A DNA stretch of 64,000 nt, from positions 496,001 to 560,000 of the forward strand of contig NZ_KK073874.1 of NCBI RefSeq assembly GCF_000585375.1, read 5' to 3'. Every line of letters starts with the position of its first letter. The first letter of the stretch is position 1. Below the pieces are notes generated by a model. The model worked only from the letters and a program-made list of their open reading frames with translations, had not been told where the DNA came from and made no database searches. The position numbers were made by a program, and so were the translations under genes. Shown one piece after another: positions 1-8,565 of the stretch. This stretch comes from Cryptosporangium arvum DSM 44712 (GTDB lineage Bacteria; Actinomycetota; Actinomycetes; Mycobacteriales; Cryptosporangiaceae).

Positions 1-1944
1 ACGACGAAGACGCCGTCGACCCCGAGCGACCCCGCCGAAGGCTTCTTGGACGGCGTCCGGAAAGTGCTCTCCCTCATCGGGGACGAGAGCGAGGTGACCG
101 CGTTCGTGCACGGCACCACCGTCGCCACGAACCAGTTGCTCGAGGGCAAGGTCGGCCGCCTCGGCTTCATCACCACCGAGGGTTTCGGGTTCATGCTCGA
201 GATCGCCCGGCAGAGCGTCCCCGACGGCTACGGCAACTCGTACTTCTGGGTGAAGCCGCCCCGCATCGTTCCCGCCGACCTGGTCAAGACCGTCGGCGGC
301 CGGCTCGACCACACCGGCGCCGAGCTCCGCCCGTTCGACGAGGCCCAGGCCCGCGAGGTCGCGCGGTGGTTCCGCGCGCAGGGCGTCGACACGCTCGGGG
401 TCTGTTTTCTCCACGCCTACGCCGACGCCCGGCACGAACTGAAGATGCGTGAGGTGCTGGCCGAGGAGCACCCGGACGCGGTGGTCTCGCTCTCGAGCGA
501 CGTCCTGCGTGAGTACCGCGAGTACGAGCGCGCGATGACCACGCTCGTCGACGCGGCGGTGAAGCCCAGGGTCGGCGCGTACGTGCGCGGTATCTCGGCG
601 CGGCTGCCGGAGGGCGTCCCCTTCTACGTCATGAAGTCCAACGGTGGCGTGCTGTCGGCCGAGGAGGTCGTGCACCAGCCGATCACCACCGTGCTGTCCG
701 GCCCGGCCGCCGGTGCGCTCGGCGCGGCGCTCGTGGCCGGGGCGGCCGGCTTCGAGCGCGTGCTCACCTGTGACGGCGGCGGCACGTCCACCGACGTCAG
801 CGTGGTTCTGGGCGGCGAACCGACGCTGACCACCGAGGGAACCGTCGGCGCGTACCCGTCGAAGATCCCGATGATCGACGTCGTGACCGTCGGCGCCGGC
901 GGCGGCTCGGTCGCCTGGCTGTCCCGCGAGGGCACGCTGAAGGTCGGCCCGCGTTCGGCCGGCGCGGACCCCGGCCCGCTCTGCTACGGGCGCGGCGGCA
1001 CCGAACCGACGGTGACCGACGCGCACGTCGTCCTCGGCCGGATCCCCCCGCACCTGCTCGGCGGCGAGGTTCCGCTCGACGTCCCGGCCGCTCGCGACGG
1101 TCTGGAGAAGCTCGGCGACTCGCTCGGGCTCGACCTGCCCTCGGTCGCCGCAGGCGTGCTGGAGATCTCGGCCTGGAACCAGGCCAACGCGCTGCGCCAG
1201 GTCACGGTCAAGCGTGGGCTGGACGTCCGCGACTTCACGCTCGTGACGTTCGGCGGCTCCGGGTCGCTGCTGCTGTGCCGGCTCGTCGACATCCTCGGGT
1301 GCGCGTCGGTGCTGGTGCCCCGCGATCCGGGCAACCTGTCGGCGTTCGGCCTGCTCACCGTCGACGTGAAGAACGACTACGTGCAGACGCTGGTGGCGCG
1401 GCACTCGGCTCTGGAGCCGTCCCGGGTCGCGTCGGCGTTCGAGGCACTCGAAACGCAGGCCGCGGCCGCGCTCGACGGCGAAGGGTTCCCGCGCTCGGAG
1501 CAGCAGTACGTGCGCACGGCTGACCTGCGCTACTACGGCCAGGCGTTCGAGGTGCGGGTGCCGGTCGAAGGGCTCGACCTGGACGCCGCCCGGGAGGCGT
1601 TCCACGACGCGCACGAGCAGACCTACGGCTACAGCTTCCGGGACAAGCCGGAGCAGCAGGTCGAGTGGGTGAACCTGCGGGTCACCGGCGTCGGCCCGAT
1701 CCGTAGGCCGGAGCTGGTCACGCTGTCACCCGGGGAGCTTCCCGCCCCGACCGGCACCCGCCCGGTGTGCTTCGACGCCGCCGAGGGCTACCAGGAGACG
1801 CCGATCTACTGGCGCCCCGACCTCAGCCCCGGCAACACGATAAGCGGCCCGGCGATCATCGAGGAGTACGGCTCGACCGTGCCGCTGCACCCGGGCTTCA
1901 CCGTTGTTGTCGACTCTTACGGGAACCTGGTGATCAGCAAATGA
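1..1944 (+). CDS. hyuA: Hydantoinase/5-oxoprolinase family, subunit A (5' end outside window)
   Basis: The reading frame is open from base 1, so the true start lies upstream of the window; the first internal start codon is a TTG at 46. ATP-dependent hydantoinases/oxoprolinases of this family open five-membered cyclic amides or carboxylate acetone-like substrates. Visible family signatures are VHGTTVATNQLLEGK near the N terminus, SNGGVLSAEE, the phosphate-binding-like GGGTSTDVSVV, VGAGGGSVAW and, near the end, GPAIIEEYGSTVPLHPG. The stop codon overlaps the start of the B subunit by 4 nt (ATGA), so the two subunits are translationally coupled and probably form an A/B complex. The substrate (hydantoin, oxoproline, acetone or other) cannot be decided from the sequence. 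Confidence 0.9.
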   Translation, partial: TTKTPSTPSDPAEGFLDGVRKVLSLIGDESEVTAFVHGTTVATNQLLEGKVGRLGFITTEGFGFMLEIARQSVPDGYGNSYFWVKPPRIVPADLVKTVGGRLDHTGAELRPFDEAQAREVARWFRAQGVDTLGVCFLHAYADARHELKMREVLAEEHPDAVVSLSSDVLREYREYERAMTTLVDAAVKPRVGAYVRGISARLPEGVPFYVMKSNGGVLSAEEVVHQPITTVLSGPAAGALGAALVAGAAGFERVLTCDGGGTSTDVSVVLGGEPTLTTEGTVGAYPSKIPMIDVVTVGAGGGSVAWLSREGTLKVGPRSAGADPGPLCYGRGGTEPTVTDAHVVLGRIPPHLLGGEVPLDVPAARDGLEKLGDSLGLDLPSVAAGVLEISAWNQANALRQVTVKRGLDVRDFTLVTFGGSGSLLLCRLVDILGCASVLVPRDPGNLSAFGLLTVDVKNDYVQTLVARHSALEPSRVASAFEALETQAAAALDGEGFPRSEQQYVRTADLRYYGQAFEVRVPVEGLDLDAAREAFHDAHEQTYGYSFRDKPEQQVEWVNLRVTGVGPIRRPELVTLSPGELPAPTGTRPVCFDAAEGYQETPIYWRPDLSPGNTISGPAIIEEYGSTVPLHPGFTVVVDSYGNLVISK

Positions 1945-3782
1945 GCGTCGACCCGATCGTCCTGGAAATCGTCGAAGGCACGCTCGCGGCGATCGAGCTC
2001 GAGGTCGAGACCGCGATCGGACGCACCGCCCGGTCGCCGATGATCCGCGACGCGCACGACTTCCGCGCCGGCATCCACGACCGCAAGCTGCGCAAACTCA
2101 CCGGCCGCTCGTACTCGGCGCTGGTGCAGCCGGTGGCGCGCGACTACCCGCTCGACTCGATGAAGCCAGGTGACGTCTTCTTCCACAACGACGTCTACCT
2201 GTCCGAGGGCGGGATCGGACACCTGCCGGACCTCTGCGTCACGGTGCCGGTGTTCCACGACGGTTCCGTGGTGGCGTTCGTGCAGGCGTTCGGCCACCAC
2301 GACGACATCGGCGGCGCCGTGCCGGGGTCGATGCCGTCGGCGGCCACGAGCGTGTTCGAAGAGGGCCTGATGGTTCCACCGATCCGGCTCTGGGACGCCG
2401 GTGTGCCGAACGAGGCCGCGCTCAAGATCATGACCCGCAACTCGCGGATGCCCGACTCGCTCGCCGCTGACCTCGACGCCGAGTGCTCGGCCTGCCTGAT
2501 GGGCGCGCAGCGGCTCGGGGAGCTGTTCGCGCGGTACGGCCGCTCGACGGTCGAGGCCTGCTTCGACGCGATCCTGGCCAACACGACCCGGGTGTTCCAG
2601 CAGGAGCTGCTCTCGAAGATCCCGGACGGCTCGTACGTCTGGGAGGACTACGCCGAGCACGACGGTGTCGACGAGCCCAAGCTGCACGCCCAGCGCATCA
2701 CGCTCACCAAGGTCTCGGCCGGCGACGGCGTGACCGACGGCAAGCTGATCCTCGACTTCACCGGGACGTCACCGCAGGCCAAAGGCCCGATCAACCACTG
2801 CGCGAACTACTCCGACGGCAACTTCCTGGCCAAGTGGCTGGCGCCGATCCTGCGCAACCTCGCCGACTCCCCGGAGCGGATGGCCGAGCTCGACGTCAAC
2901 GAGGGCGTCATCCCGCTGATCGAGATGAAGTTCCCGCCGCCCGGCACGCTGCTCACGCCGATCTTCCCGGCGCCGACGAACGCGCGGACGTTCGTCATCC
3001 TGCGCCTGTTGGGGGTGCTGGCGGGGGTGGTGGCGAAAGCGGTCGACGGCCGCATGCCGGCCGACCAGGAGACGATCCGCTACACCGGTGTGTACGGAAC
3101 TGATTTCGAGGGCCAGCCTTACCTGATGCGTGAGGTGCTCGGCGGCGGCTCCGGCGGCCGCTACTACGCCGACGGCGAGGACACGATCCACGTCGTCCCC
3201 GACTCGCGGAACATCCCGGTCGAGTTCGCCGAGGCGCGCTGGCCGTTCGTCGTCGAATCGCTGGGCCTCGCCGTCGATTCCGGCGGCGCCGGGCGCTACC
3301 GCGGCGGGCTCGGGTACGAGAAGCACATCCGGATGCTGCGCGATGCGTCGTTCATGTCGATCGCCGACCGGGCGCTGCTGGCCTGCTGGGGTGTGCGCGG
3401 CGGACGCGCGGGCCGGCCGTTCGAGGTCGTGATCGATCCGGGCGGCCCCGGCGAGCGGGTCGTCGACGCGCTTGCCGACTCCGAACCGGTGCGTGCCGGT
3501 GAGGTGATCCGGATCCGGACCACCGGCGGCGGAGGCTGGGGCGACCCGTTCGAGCGGCCGTACGACGAGGTCGCGCGGGACCTGGAGTGGGGCAAGGTGT
3601 CGGTCGCCGGCGCGCGGAACGACTACGGGGTGGTGCTGGGCTCCGACGGCTCGATCGACGTCGAAGCGTCCGACGCGCTCCGCGCCTCGCGCACGTCGTC
3701 GTCCGAAGCGTTCTTCGACCGGGGCCCGGGCTTCCCGGCCCTGGCCGGCGGCCGTACCCACGCGGACGTGGACGTGCTGTGA
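1941..3782 (+). CDS. hyuB: Hydantoinase/5-oxoprolinase family, subunit B
   Basis: A 613-residue protein starting at ATG 1941, overlapping the stop of the A subunit by 4 nt. Family-typical stretches are MSVDPIVLEIVEGTL at the N terminus, GDVFFHNDVYLSEGG (the usual NDPY region), GHLPDLCVTVP, VLGGGSGGR, and the Gly-rich TTGGGGWGDPFER near the C terminus. Length matches the usual 520-680 residues. Together with the A subunit it would hydrolyse or carboxylate a cyclic amide or ketone in the cytoplasm using ATP. The last codons overlap the GTG start of the next gene, which extends the operon to at least three genes. Confidence 0.9.
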   Translation: MSVDPIVLEIVEGTLAAIELEVETAIGRTARSPMIRDAHDFRAGIHDRKLRKLTGRSYSALVQPVARDYPLDSMKPGDVFFHNDVYLSEGGIGHLPDLCVTVPVFHDGSVVAFVQAFGHHDDIGGAVPGSMPSAATSVFEEGLMVPPIRLWDAGVPNEAALKIMTRNSRMPDSLAADLDAECSACLMGAQRLGELFARYGRSTVEACFDAILANTTRVFQQELLSKIPDGSYVWEDYAEHDGVDEPKLHAQRITLTKVSAGDGVTDGKLILDFTGTSPQAKGPINHCANYSDGNFLAKWLAPILRNLADSPERMAELDVNEGVIPLIEMKFPPPGTLLTPIFPAPTNARTFVILRLLGVLAGVVAKAVDGRMPADQETIRYTGVYGTDFEGQPYLMREVLGGGSGGRYYADGEDTIHVVPDSRNIPVEFAEARWPFVVESLGLAVDSGGAGRYRGGLGYEKHIRMLRDASFMSIADRALLACWGVRGGRAGRPFEVVIDPGGPGERVVDALADSEPVRAGEVIRIRTTGGGGWGDPFERPYDEVARDLEWGKVSVAGARNDYGVVLGSDGSIDVEASDALRASRTSSSEAFFDRGPGFPALAGGRTHADVDVL

Positions 3783-4543
3783 TCGCGGTGACCGGCGCCG
3801 CAGGCAAGACCGGAAGAGCGGTGCTGGCGGCGTTGGCCGCGCGAGGAGTGGAGACCCGGGCGCTGGTGCGCCCGGGCTCGGTGGCCGAGGCCACCGAGAC
3901 GGTGCCCGTGGATTTGGCCGACGCCCGGCAGGTCGCTTCCGCGCTGACTGGAGCGTCAGCGGTGTACGTGATCGCGCCGAACGTCCATCCGGCCGAGCCC
4001 GAGCTGGTAGCCAACGTCCTCGCCGCCGGGGTGCCCCGGGTGGTGTACCACTCGGTGCTGCACCCGGCGATCGAAGCGATGCCGCACCACTGGGCCAAGG
4101 CGCGGAGCGAGGAGTTGCTGTACGCGTCCGGTGCGGACTGGACCGTGCTCCAGCCGTGCGCCTACGCCCAGAATTTCGTCCGGGGCGATGCGCTGCGGGT
4201 GCCGTATTCGCTCGACGCGAAGTTCGCGTTCGTCGACCTGCTCGACGTGGGGTTCGTGGCGGCTCGGGTGCTGGTGGAGCCGGGGCATTCGTACGCGACT
4301 TATCAGCTCGCCGGGCCGGAGCTGGTGTCGGTGGCCGCGGTGGCGGAGTTGCTCGGGGTGCGGGCCGAGCAGGTGGACGTGAACGACTGGTACCTGGATA
4401 CGGGTCTGCGGGGGTACGCGCGGGACGCGTTGGGAGCGATGTTCACGTATTACGACGCGTACGGGTTGGTGGGTAACTCGCGGGTGCTGAGGATGTTGCT
4501 GGGCCGGGAGCCGACTCGGGTGGCTGAGGTATTGCGGCGCTAG
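3779..4543 (+). CDS. NmrA-like NAD(P)-binding protein (atypical SDR)
   Basis: A 254-residue protein. The start is placed at GTG 3779 because the Rossmann dinucleotide motif TGAAGKTGR follows within five residues and the codon overlaps the hyuB stop by 4 nt. After the glycine-rich loop come LVRPGS (NADPH phosphate-binding type Arg), DLADARQV, SAVYVIAP and YHSVLHPAIEAMPHHWAK, as in NmrA/QOR2-type proteins that bind NAD(P) but often lack a classical SDR Tyr-Lys pair. Coupling to the hydantoinase genes suggests the three act together, perhaps with the dehydrogenase acting on a ketone intermediate; that is inference. Confidence 0.8.
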   Translation: MIAVTGAAGKTGRAVLAALAARGVETRALVRPGSVAEATETVPVDLADARQVASALTGASAVYVIAPNVHPAEPELVANVLAAGVPRVVYHSVLHPAIEAMPHHWAKARSEELLYASGADWTVLQPCAYAQNFVRGDALRVPYSLDAKFAFVDLLDVGFVAARVLVEPGHSYATYQLAGPELVSVAAVAELLGVRAEQVDVNDWYLDTGLRGYARDALGAMFTYYDAYGLVGNSRVLRMLLGREPTRVAEVLRR

Positions 4544-4551
4544 CGTCTATG

Positions 4552-4667
4552 GGCCTGTGGGCCTGTGGGCCTGTCGCGCCTGGGGGCTTGTCGCGGCTGG
4601 GGGCTTGTCGCGGCTGCGGGCCTCGTCCGCCTGCGCTGGCGCCCGCGGGCCTGTTCTGCCGGCGCCA
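4552..4667. repeat. Low-complexity tandem repeats and hairpin between convergent genes
   Basis: Three copies of GGGCCTGT are followed by two copies of TGGGGGCTTGTCGCGGC and then an inverted repeat, TGGCGCC at 4637-4643 with GGCGCCA at 4661-4667. It sits between two convergent stop codons (4543 and 4683), so it may act as a bidirectional terminator. There is no coding signal. Confidence 0.5.
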
Positions 4668-4682
4668 GGGGCTCCGCTGGTG

Positions 4683-7028
4683 CTAGCGGAGGCGGGACAG
4701 GCCCGTCCAGCCCTTCTGGGCGGCGTCCAGGAGCTGTTTGGGTCGGCGTTCGCCCTCGTGCTCGACCAGGTCGGCGAAGCACGGACACCGCGTGAGGTCC
4801 TTGTCGTGGGCGTGGCAGAGCCGCATACCCGCGAGCTGAACCGCGCGCGCCACCGGCCGCACCTGGGACTCCCCGAGAATCGGCAACCGCTTCACCACCT
4901 CGCGCACCATCATCTGCTCGACCCACGGCCGACCCAGCCAGCTCCAGACCTGAGCGGCGAGCTTGCCGGCGGCGTCGTGCAGCCGCACGGGAGACTGCAG
5001 CGCCTGGCGCGCGACCTTCGCCACCAGCACACAGTTCTCCGTGCGCCAGGCGTCGCGGAGCTGGTTCCAACCGGCTTCGCCGAGGTAAGGCACCGCGAGC
5101 GCATCGACGGCGTCCATCGCCCCGTTGTTGATCGCCGACGCACACCGAGCAGCGGCCCGCTCCAGGCGAGGATCCCGCGGCTGTTCGGTTCGCGGTGGTT
5201 CTGTCTGCGGCTGGTCGGCCCGTGGTTCCTCGGTCTGTGGCTGCTCCGGCCCTGAGCCCTGCTCGCTCGCCGTTTCGTGCGCTGTGGTGGTGCCCGCGCG
5301 GCCTTTGTCTGCAGGGGTGTCGGCGGTTGCTTTCGCTCCGGCCGGGTCGCCGGTGGTCGCTTCGGGTCGGCTAACGGCGTCCGTTGCCTCCGACTCGGGC
5401 GCGGCTTCGGTTGGTTGTGGTGCCGCCGCGTCTTCGGTTGGCCGTGGTGCCCCTGCGGCTGCGGTTGGCTCTGGTACTTCTGCGGACCCTGGTACGTCTG
5501 CGGCCTTGGGTGGTTCGGGTGCGCCTGCGGTCGGAGAGGCGTCGGTGGGAGATGGTGATGATGTCGCCGGTGGGGTGTCGGCGGGAGATGCCGAGTTGGT
5601 GTCGGCGGATGGTGGTGTTTCGGACGCGGGGTCAGGAGTGGGTGGTTCCACCGCCGTCCGGGGCCGAGCGGGTTTGCGTGGCCGTGGTGGAGGCATGAGG
5701 TCCTGCGGCGGGGCCTCAGCGGGCGGCGACACCCGGCGCGGACGAGTGTTCTTCCTGGGTGTGGTGGCAGGCCGCCTCGGCGCCGAACTCCCCGGCCGCC
5801 GCACCCCACGCCCCGGCCCACGCCGACCCCGCGCCTCCGCGCCCGCTCCGTCACCGCTGGAAGCCTCGTCACCAGAAGCCCCCGCCCCCGGCGCGTCCCC
5901 GCCAGACGGCTCCGCGCTCGGCGCGTCCCCGCCAGACGGCTCCGCGCTCGGCGCGTCCTCGCCAGAAGCCTCGCCGCTTGAAGCTTCGCGGCCAGGAGTT
6001 TCGCCGTTTGAAGTCTCGCGGCCAGGAGTTTCGCCGTTTGAAGCTTCGCGGCCAGGAGCTTCGCCCCTTGAAGCTTTGCTGATTGATGCTTCGCGGCCAG
6101 TAGCTTCGCCGCTCGAAGTCTCGCGGGCGGGGGCTTCGCTGCTTGGAGCTTCGCGGCCGAGGGCTTCGCCGCTCGAGGTTTCGCGGGCGGGGGCATCGCC
6201 GCCAGAAGCTTCCTCGCCCGGCCCTTCGCCGCCAGAAGCCTCGCCACCGGGAGCTTCGCTGTGGGGAGCTTGGCCGCCAGGTGCCCCCCTGGTCGGCCCT
6301 TCACCGCTAGGCGCCGCGCCGCCAGAAACCCTGCGGCTGAGGACCTCGCCGCCGGAGGCATCTGCGCTAGGGGCATCTGCGCTAGGGGCATCTGCGCCCG
6401 GAACATTCGTGCTCGGGGCGTTGGAGCCCGGGGTGTCGGCGCCGGGTGCATCGCCGCTGGGGGCTTTACGGCGCGAAGGCTTGCGGCGGGGGACCTTGCT
6501 CGAAGCCGTACTGCTGGGAGTCTCCCCGCGCGGAGCCGTGCCGCTGGCAGCGCCCCCGGCCGAGGGCTCGCCACCGGTAGCTCCGCGGGGCGCCTCACCG
6601 CCAGGAGCTTCCGCGTGCGGCGCCTCCCCAGAAGCTTCCGCGCGCGAGGCCTTGCCGCTTGGAGCGTCCGCGCGCGAAGTCTTGCCGCTGGGAGCTTTTG
6701 CGCGCGAAGTCTTGATGCTGGGAGCTTTCCGGCCTGGAGCCTCGGGAGCGTCCGCGCTCGAAACCTTCCCGCCCGAGGCCGTCCCGCTCGAGTCCTTCCC
6801 CCTGGAACCCTTGCCGCGGGAAGCCTTGGCCGGAGGTTTGTCGCCGGCGGCCTCCCCACCCGCAACAGCCGCAGGCGGCGGAACCTCGGACGCACCTGCC
6901 GGGCCCAACACCGCGGGCCGGCCCTGGTGGAGGCTGCACCGTTCGCCGAGGCGGGTCACCGGATTTTGGCACGGCTGACCAGAACGAGTGGCGGCACCGC
7001 AGCGTGGCTTCGTGTTGTCCGGGCTCAC
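4683..7028 (-). CDS. Repeat-rich protein with N-terminal Cys3His motif and conserved C-terminal domain
   Basis: Start GTG 7028 was chosen because AGGA lies 7 nt upstream and the conserved N terminus begins there; a longer frame runs antisense into the next gene and is rejected. The product has 781 residues in three parts. Residues 1-40 carry a probable zinc site, PRCGAATRSGQPCQNPVTR followed by ERCSLHQG (three Cys and one His). Residues about 45-620 are low-complexity Ala/Ser/Gly/Pro/Glu/Lys/Arg in five- and ten-residue repeats. The last ~150 residues form a globular, partly helical domain with CASAINNGAMDAVDALAVP, WNQLRDAWRTENC and the Cys/His cluster LCHAHDKDLTRCPCF. I recall similar C-terminal domains in unnamed actinobacterial proteins, but no function. 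It might be a nucleic-acid-binding or scaffold protein; that is a guess. Confidence 0.75.
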   Translation of the reverse strand: MSPDNTKPRCGAATRSGQPCQNPVTRLGERCSLHQGRPAVLGPAGASEVPPPAAVAGGEAAGDKPPAKASRGKGSRGKDSSGTASGGKVSSADAPEAPGRKAPSIKTSRAKAPSGKTSRADAPSGKASRAEASGEAPHAEAPGGEAPRGATGGEPSAGGAASGTAPRGETPSSTASSKVPRRKPSRRKAPSGDAPGADTPGSNAPSTNVPGADAPSADAPSADASGGEVLSRRVSGGAAPSGEGPTRGAPGGQAPHSEAPGGEASGGEGPGEEASGGDAPARETSSGEALGREAPSSEAPARETSSGEATGREASISKASRGEAPGREASNGETPGRETSNGETPGREASSGEASGEDAPSAEPSGGDAPSAEPSGGDAPGAGASGDEASSGDGAGAEARGRRGPGRGVRRPGSSAPRRPATTPRKNTRPRRVSPPAEAPPQDLMPPPRPRKPARPRTAVEPPTPDPASETPPSADTNSASPADTPPATSSPSPTDASPTAGAPEPPKAADVPGSAEVPEPTAAAGAPRPTEDAAAPQPTEAAPESEATDAVSRPEATTGDPAGAKATADTPADKGRAGTTTAHETASEQGSGPEQPQTEEPRADQPQTEPPRTEQPRDPRLERAAARCASAINNGAMDAVDALAVPYLGEAGWNQLRDAWRTENCVLVAKVARQALQSPVRLHDAAGKLAAQVWSWLGRPWVEQMMVREVVKRLPILGESQVRPVARAVQLAGMRLCHAHDKDLTRCPCFADLVEHEGERRPKQLLDAAQKGWTGLSRLR
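5889..6400. repeat. In-frame 15/30-bp repeats inside the repeat-rich gene
   Basis: Units include a 30-bp block at about 5889-5960 (two full copies plus a partial), a 30-bp block with core GCGGCCAGGAGTTTCGCCG at about 5985-6100, and a 15-bp unit GCATCTGCGCTAGGG repeated near 6357-6395. All are multiples of 15 bp, so copy-number changes keep the reading frame and would alter only tract length. Confidence 0.8.
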
Positions 7029-7061
7029 TTCACCATCCTGACTCACCGATGCTCGCCCTCC

Positions 7062-7120
7062 GGGCCACCTCGGGCCTTGGCCCTCGGGCCACCTCGGGCC
7101 TTGCCCTTCGGGCCACCTCG
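7062..7120. repeat. 24-bp tandem repeat in a divergent promoter region
   Basis: The unit beginning GGGCCACCTCGGGCCTTG recurs at 7062, 7086 and 7110 (two complete copies and one partial). It lies in the 162-bp gap between the repeat-rich gene (start 7028, minus) and the decarboxylase gene (start 7191, plus). A possible -10 for the plus gene, TAGCCT, follows at 7153-7158. Confidence 0.7.
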
Positions 7121-7190
7121 AACGTGGGGCGTCCGAACTGTCGTCCTTCGCGTAGCCTGCCGTCGGATCCAGTGGAACGAAAGGACAACG

Positions 7191-8510
7191 GTGGAACTGC
7201 CCCGTTCGTTCGAGGGTGCGGACGCTCTGCCGGTCGACGCGGTACCCGCTGCGGTGCGGGCCGCGGCGCTCGCCTCGCGTAATTCCGGTGAGCCGGTCGG
7301 CGGCTACCTCTATGACCTCGCCGCTGCCAACGAGCGGGCCGAGCGCCTGGTTCGCGCGCTTCCGCCGCGGGCCGAGGTCTTCTACGCGGTCAAGGCCAAC
7401 GCGTTCCCTCCGCTGCTCAACACGCTGGCCGAGGCCCTGCACGGGTTCGAGGTCGCCTCGGTTTCGGAGGCTCGCCTCGCGATCGCCGCCGCGCGGAGGG
7501 CGGGGAAGACCCCCCGCCTCGTCGTGAGTGGCCCGGCGAAGAACCCCACGCTGCTCGCGGGCCTCCTCGAAGCCCCGGACACGCAGGACGACACCGAAAT
7601 CACCATCAACGTCGAAAGCATCCTCGAGCTGCACCGGCTCTCCCGCGCTGCCGTCCGTCACGCCCCGACGACCGAAATCCCCGTGGCCCTCCGCGTCAAC
7701 CCGGCCCACTCACCGCTCAAGATCGAGCACACCCACGGCCTCACGATGGGCGGAGTTCCCAGCCCGTTCGGCATCCCGGAGCCGGAAATCCCAGCCGCGC
7801 TGCGCGCCCTCGAGTCCCTCCCCGGCGTCCGCTTCCAGGGTTTCCACCTGCACGCGGTCAGCGGCAACATGGACGCGGAGCGGCACGCGGAGTACGTCCG
7901 CGGCGCGGTCGACTGGGCCGTCCGCACCGCGGACGCGCACGGGCTCGAGCTGCGGACGATCGACGTCGGCGGCGGCCTGGGCATCCCGTTCGAGCCCGGT
8001 CCCGAGTTCGACGTCGCGGCGTTCGGGGCGGCGCTGGACGTGCCTGACGAGACCGAGCTCATCCTCGAGCCCGGCCGCTGGATGGCCGGCCCGATCGGCT
8101 GGTACGCCACCGAGGTCGTCGACGTGAAACACGCCTACGGCGAGGTGTTCGTCGTCGTCCGCGGCGGGATCAACCACTTCCAGTTGCCGACGTCCTGGGA
8201 GATCCGGCACAACTTCGCGGTCGTTCCGATCGACGACTGGCCGCTCGGCCTACCTCGTCCGAGCGCCGAACGGGCCCGGGTCACGGTGTCCGGCGAGCTC
8301 TGCACCCCGGAGGACGTGCTCGCGCGTGACGTCACCGTCGGCCGGGTCCGAGCCGGTGATCTGCTGATCTTCCCGAACGCCGGGGCGTACGGGTTCGAGT
8401 TCGCGATGCCGGCGTTCCTGGGCCAGCCCCCGGCGTGGCGGGCGGCGCTGACGCGTCCGGCGATCCCGCGTCCGGCGAGTCGAGTTGACGATCTCTCGAA
8501 CTTTCGATGA
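7191..8510 (+). CDS. Type III (alanine-racemase fold) PLP decarboxylase, siderophore-associated
   Basis: A 439-residue protein from GTG 7191, with AAGGA upstream. Fold type III landmarks are clear: FYAVKANAFPP with the PLP Lys, EVASVSEARLA, SGPAKNP, FHLHAVSGNMD, the phosphate-binding IDVGGGLGIP, ILEPGRW, and the active-site Cys region SGELCTPEDV. This is the diaminopimelate/ornithine decarboxylase family. NIS siderophore clusters carry such enzymes (SbnH of staphyloferrin B, PvsE of vibrioferrin), and GGINHFQLPTSWEIRHNF plus the location argue for that role rather than lysine biosynthesis. It would make an amine or decarboxylate a citryl intermediate. The iron box lies downstream of it, so its own iron control is uncertain. 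Confidence 0.85.
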   Translation: MELPRSFEGADALPVDAVPAAVRAAALASRNSGEPVGGYLYDLAAANERAERLVRALPPRAEVFYAVKANAFPPLLNTLAEALHGFEVASVSEARLAIAAARRAGKTPRLVVSGPAKNPTLLAGLLEAPDTQDDTEITINVESILELHRLSRAAVRHAPTTEIPVALRVNPAHSPLKIEHTHGLTMGGVPSPFGIPEPEIPAALRALESLPGVRFQGFHLHAVSGNMDAERHAEYVRGAVDWAVRTADAHGLELRTIDVGGGLGIPFEPGPEFDVAAFGAALDVPDETELILEPGRWMAGPIGWYATEVVDVKHAYGEVFVVVRGGINHFQLPTSWEIRHNFAVVPIDDWPLGLPRPSAERARVTVSGELCTPEDVLARDVTVGRVRAGDLLIFPNAGAYGFEFAMPAFLGQPPAWRAALTRPAIPRPASRVDDLSNFR

Positions 8511-8526
8511 GGTAAGCCTCACCTAA
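8508..8526. promoter_or_regulatory. Iron box (IdeR/DmdR1-type operator)
   Basis: The 19-mer TGAGGTAAGCCTCACCTAA matches the actinobacterial consensus TTAGGTTAGSCTWACCTAA at 16 of 19 positions, and 7 of 9 bases of the two halves are complementary. It begins on the stop codon of the decarboxylase gene and lies 39 nt before the aminotransferase start, so it should repress the siderophore operon when Fe2+-IdeR/DmdR binds. Confidence 0.85.
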
Positions 8527-8565
8527 GTCCAACGTGGTCACTCACCTCAGGGAAGTCCCCTCACC

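Noticed and set aside
5125-6978. A 617-codon plus-strand open frame opposite the repeat-rich gene
   Set aside because: It is a mirror of the codon-periodic repeats on the minus strand, has no ribosome site or family motif, and the minus strand has conserved domains at both ends.
7191-8510. Calling the type III decarboxylase lysA (diaminopimelate decarboxylase)
   Set aside because: It sits with siderophore genes next to an iron box, and its C-terminal part resembles siderophore-linked decarboxylases; lysine biosynthesis neighbours are absent.
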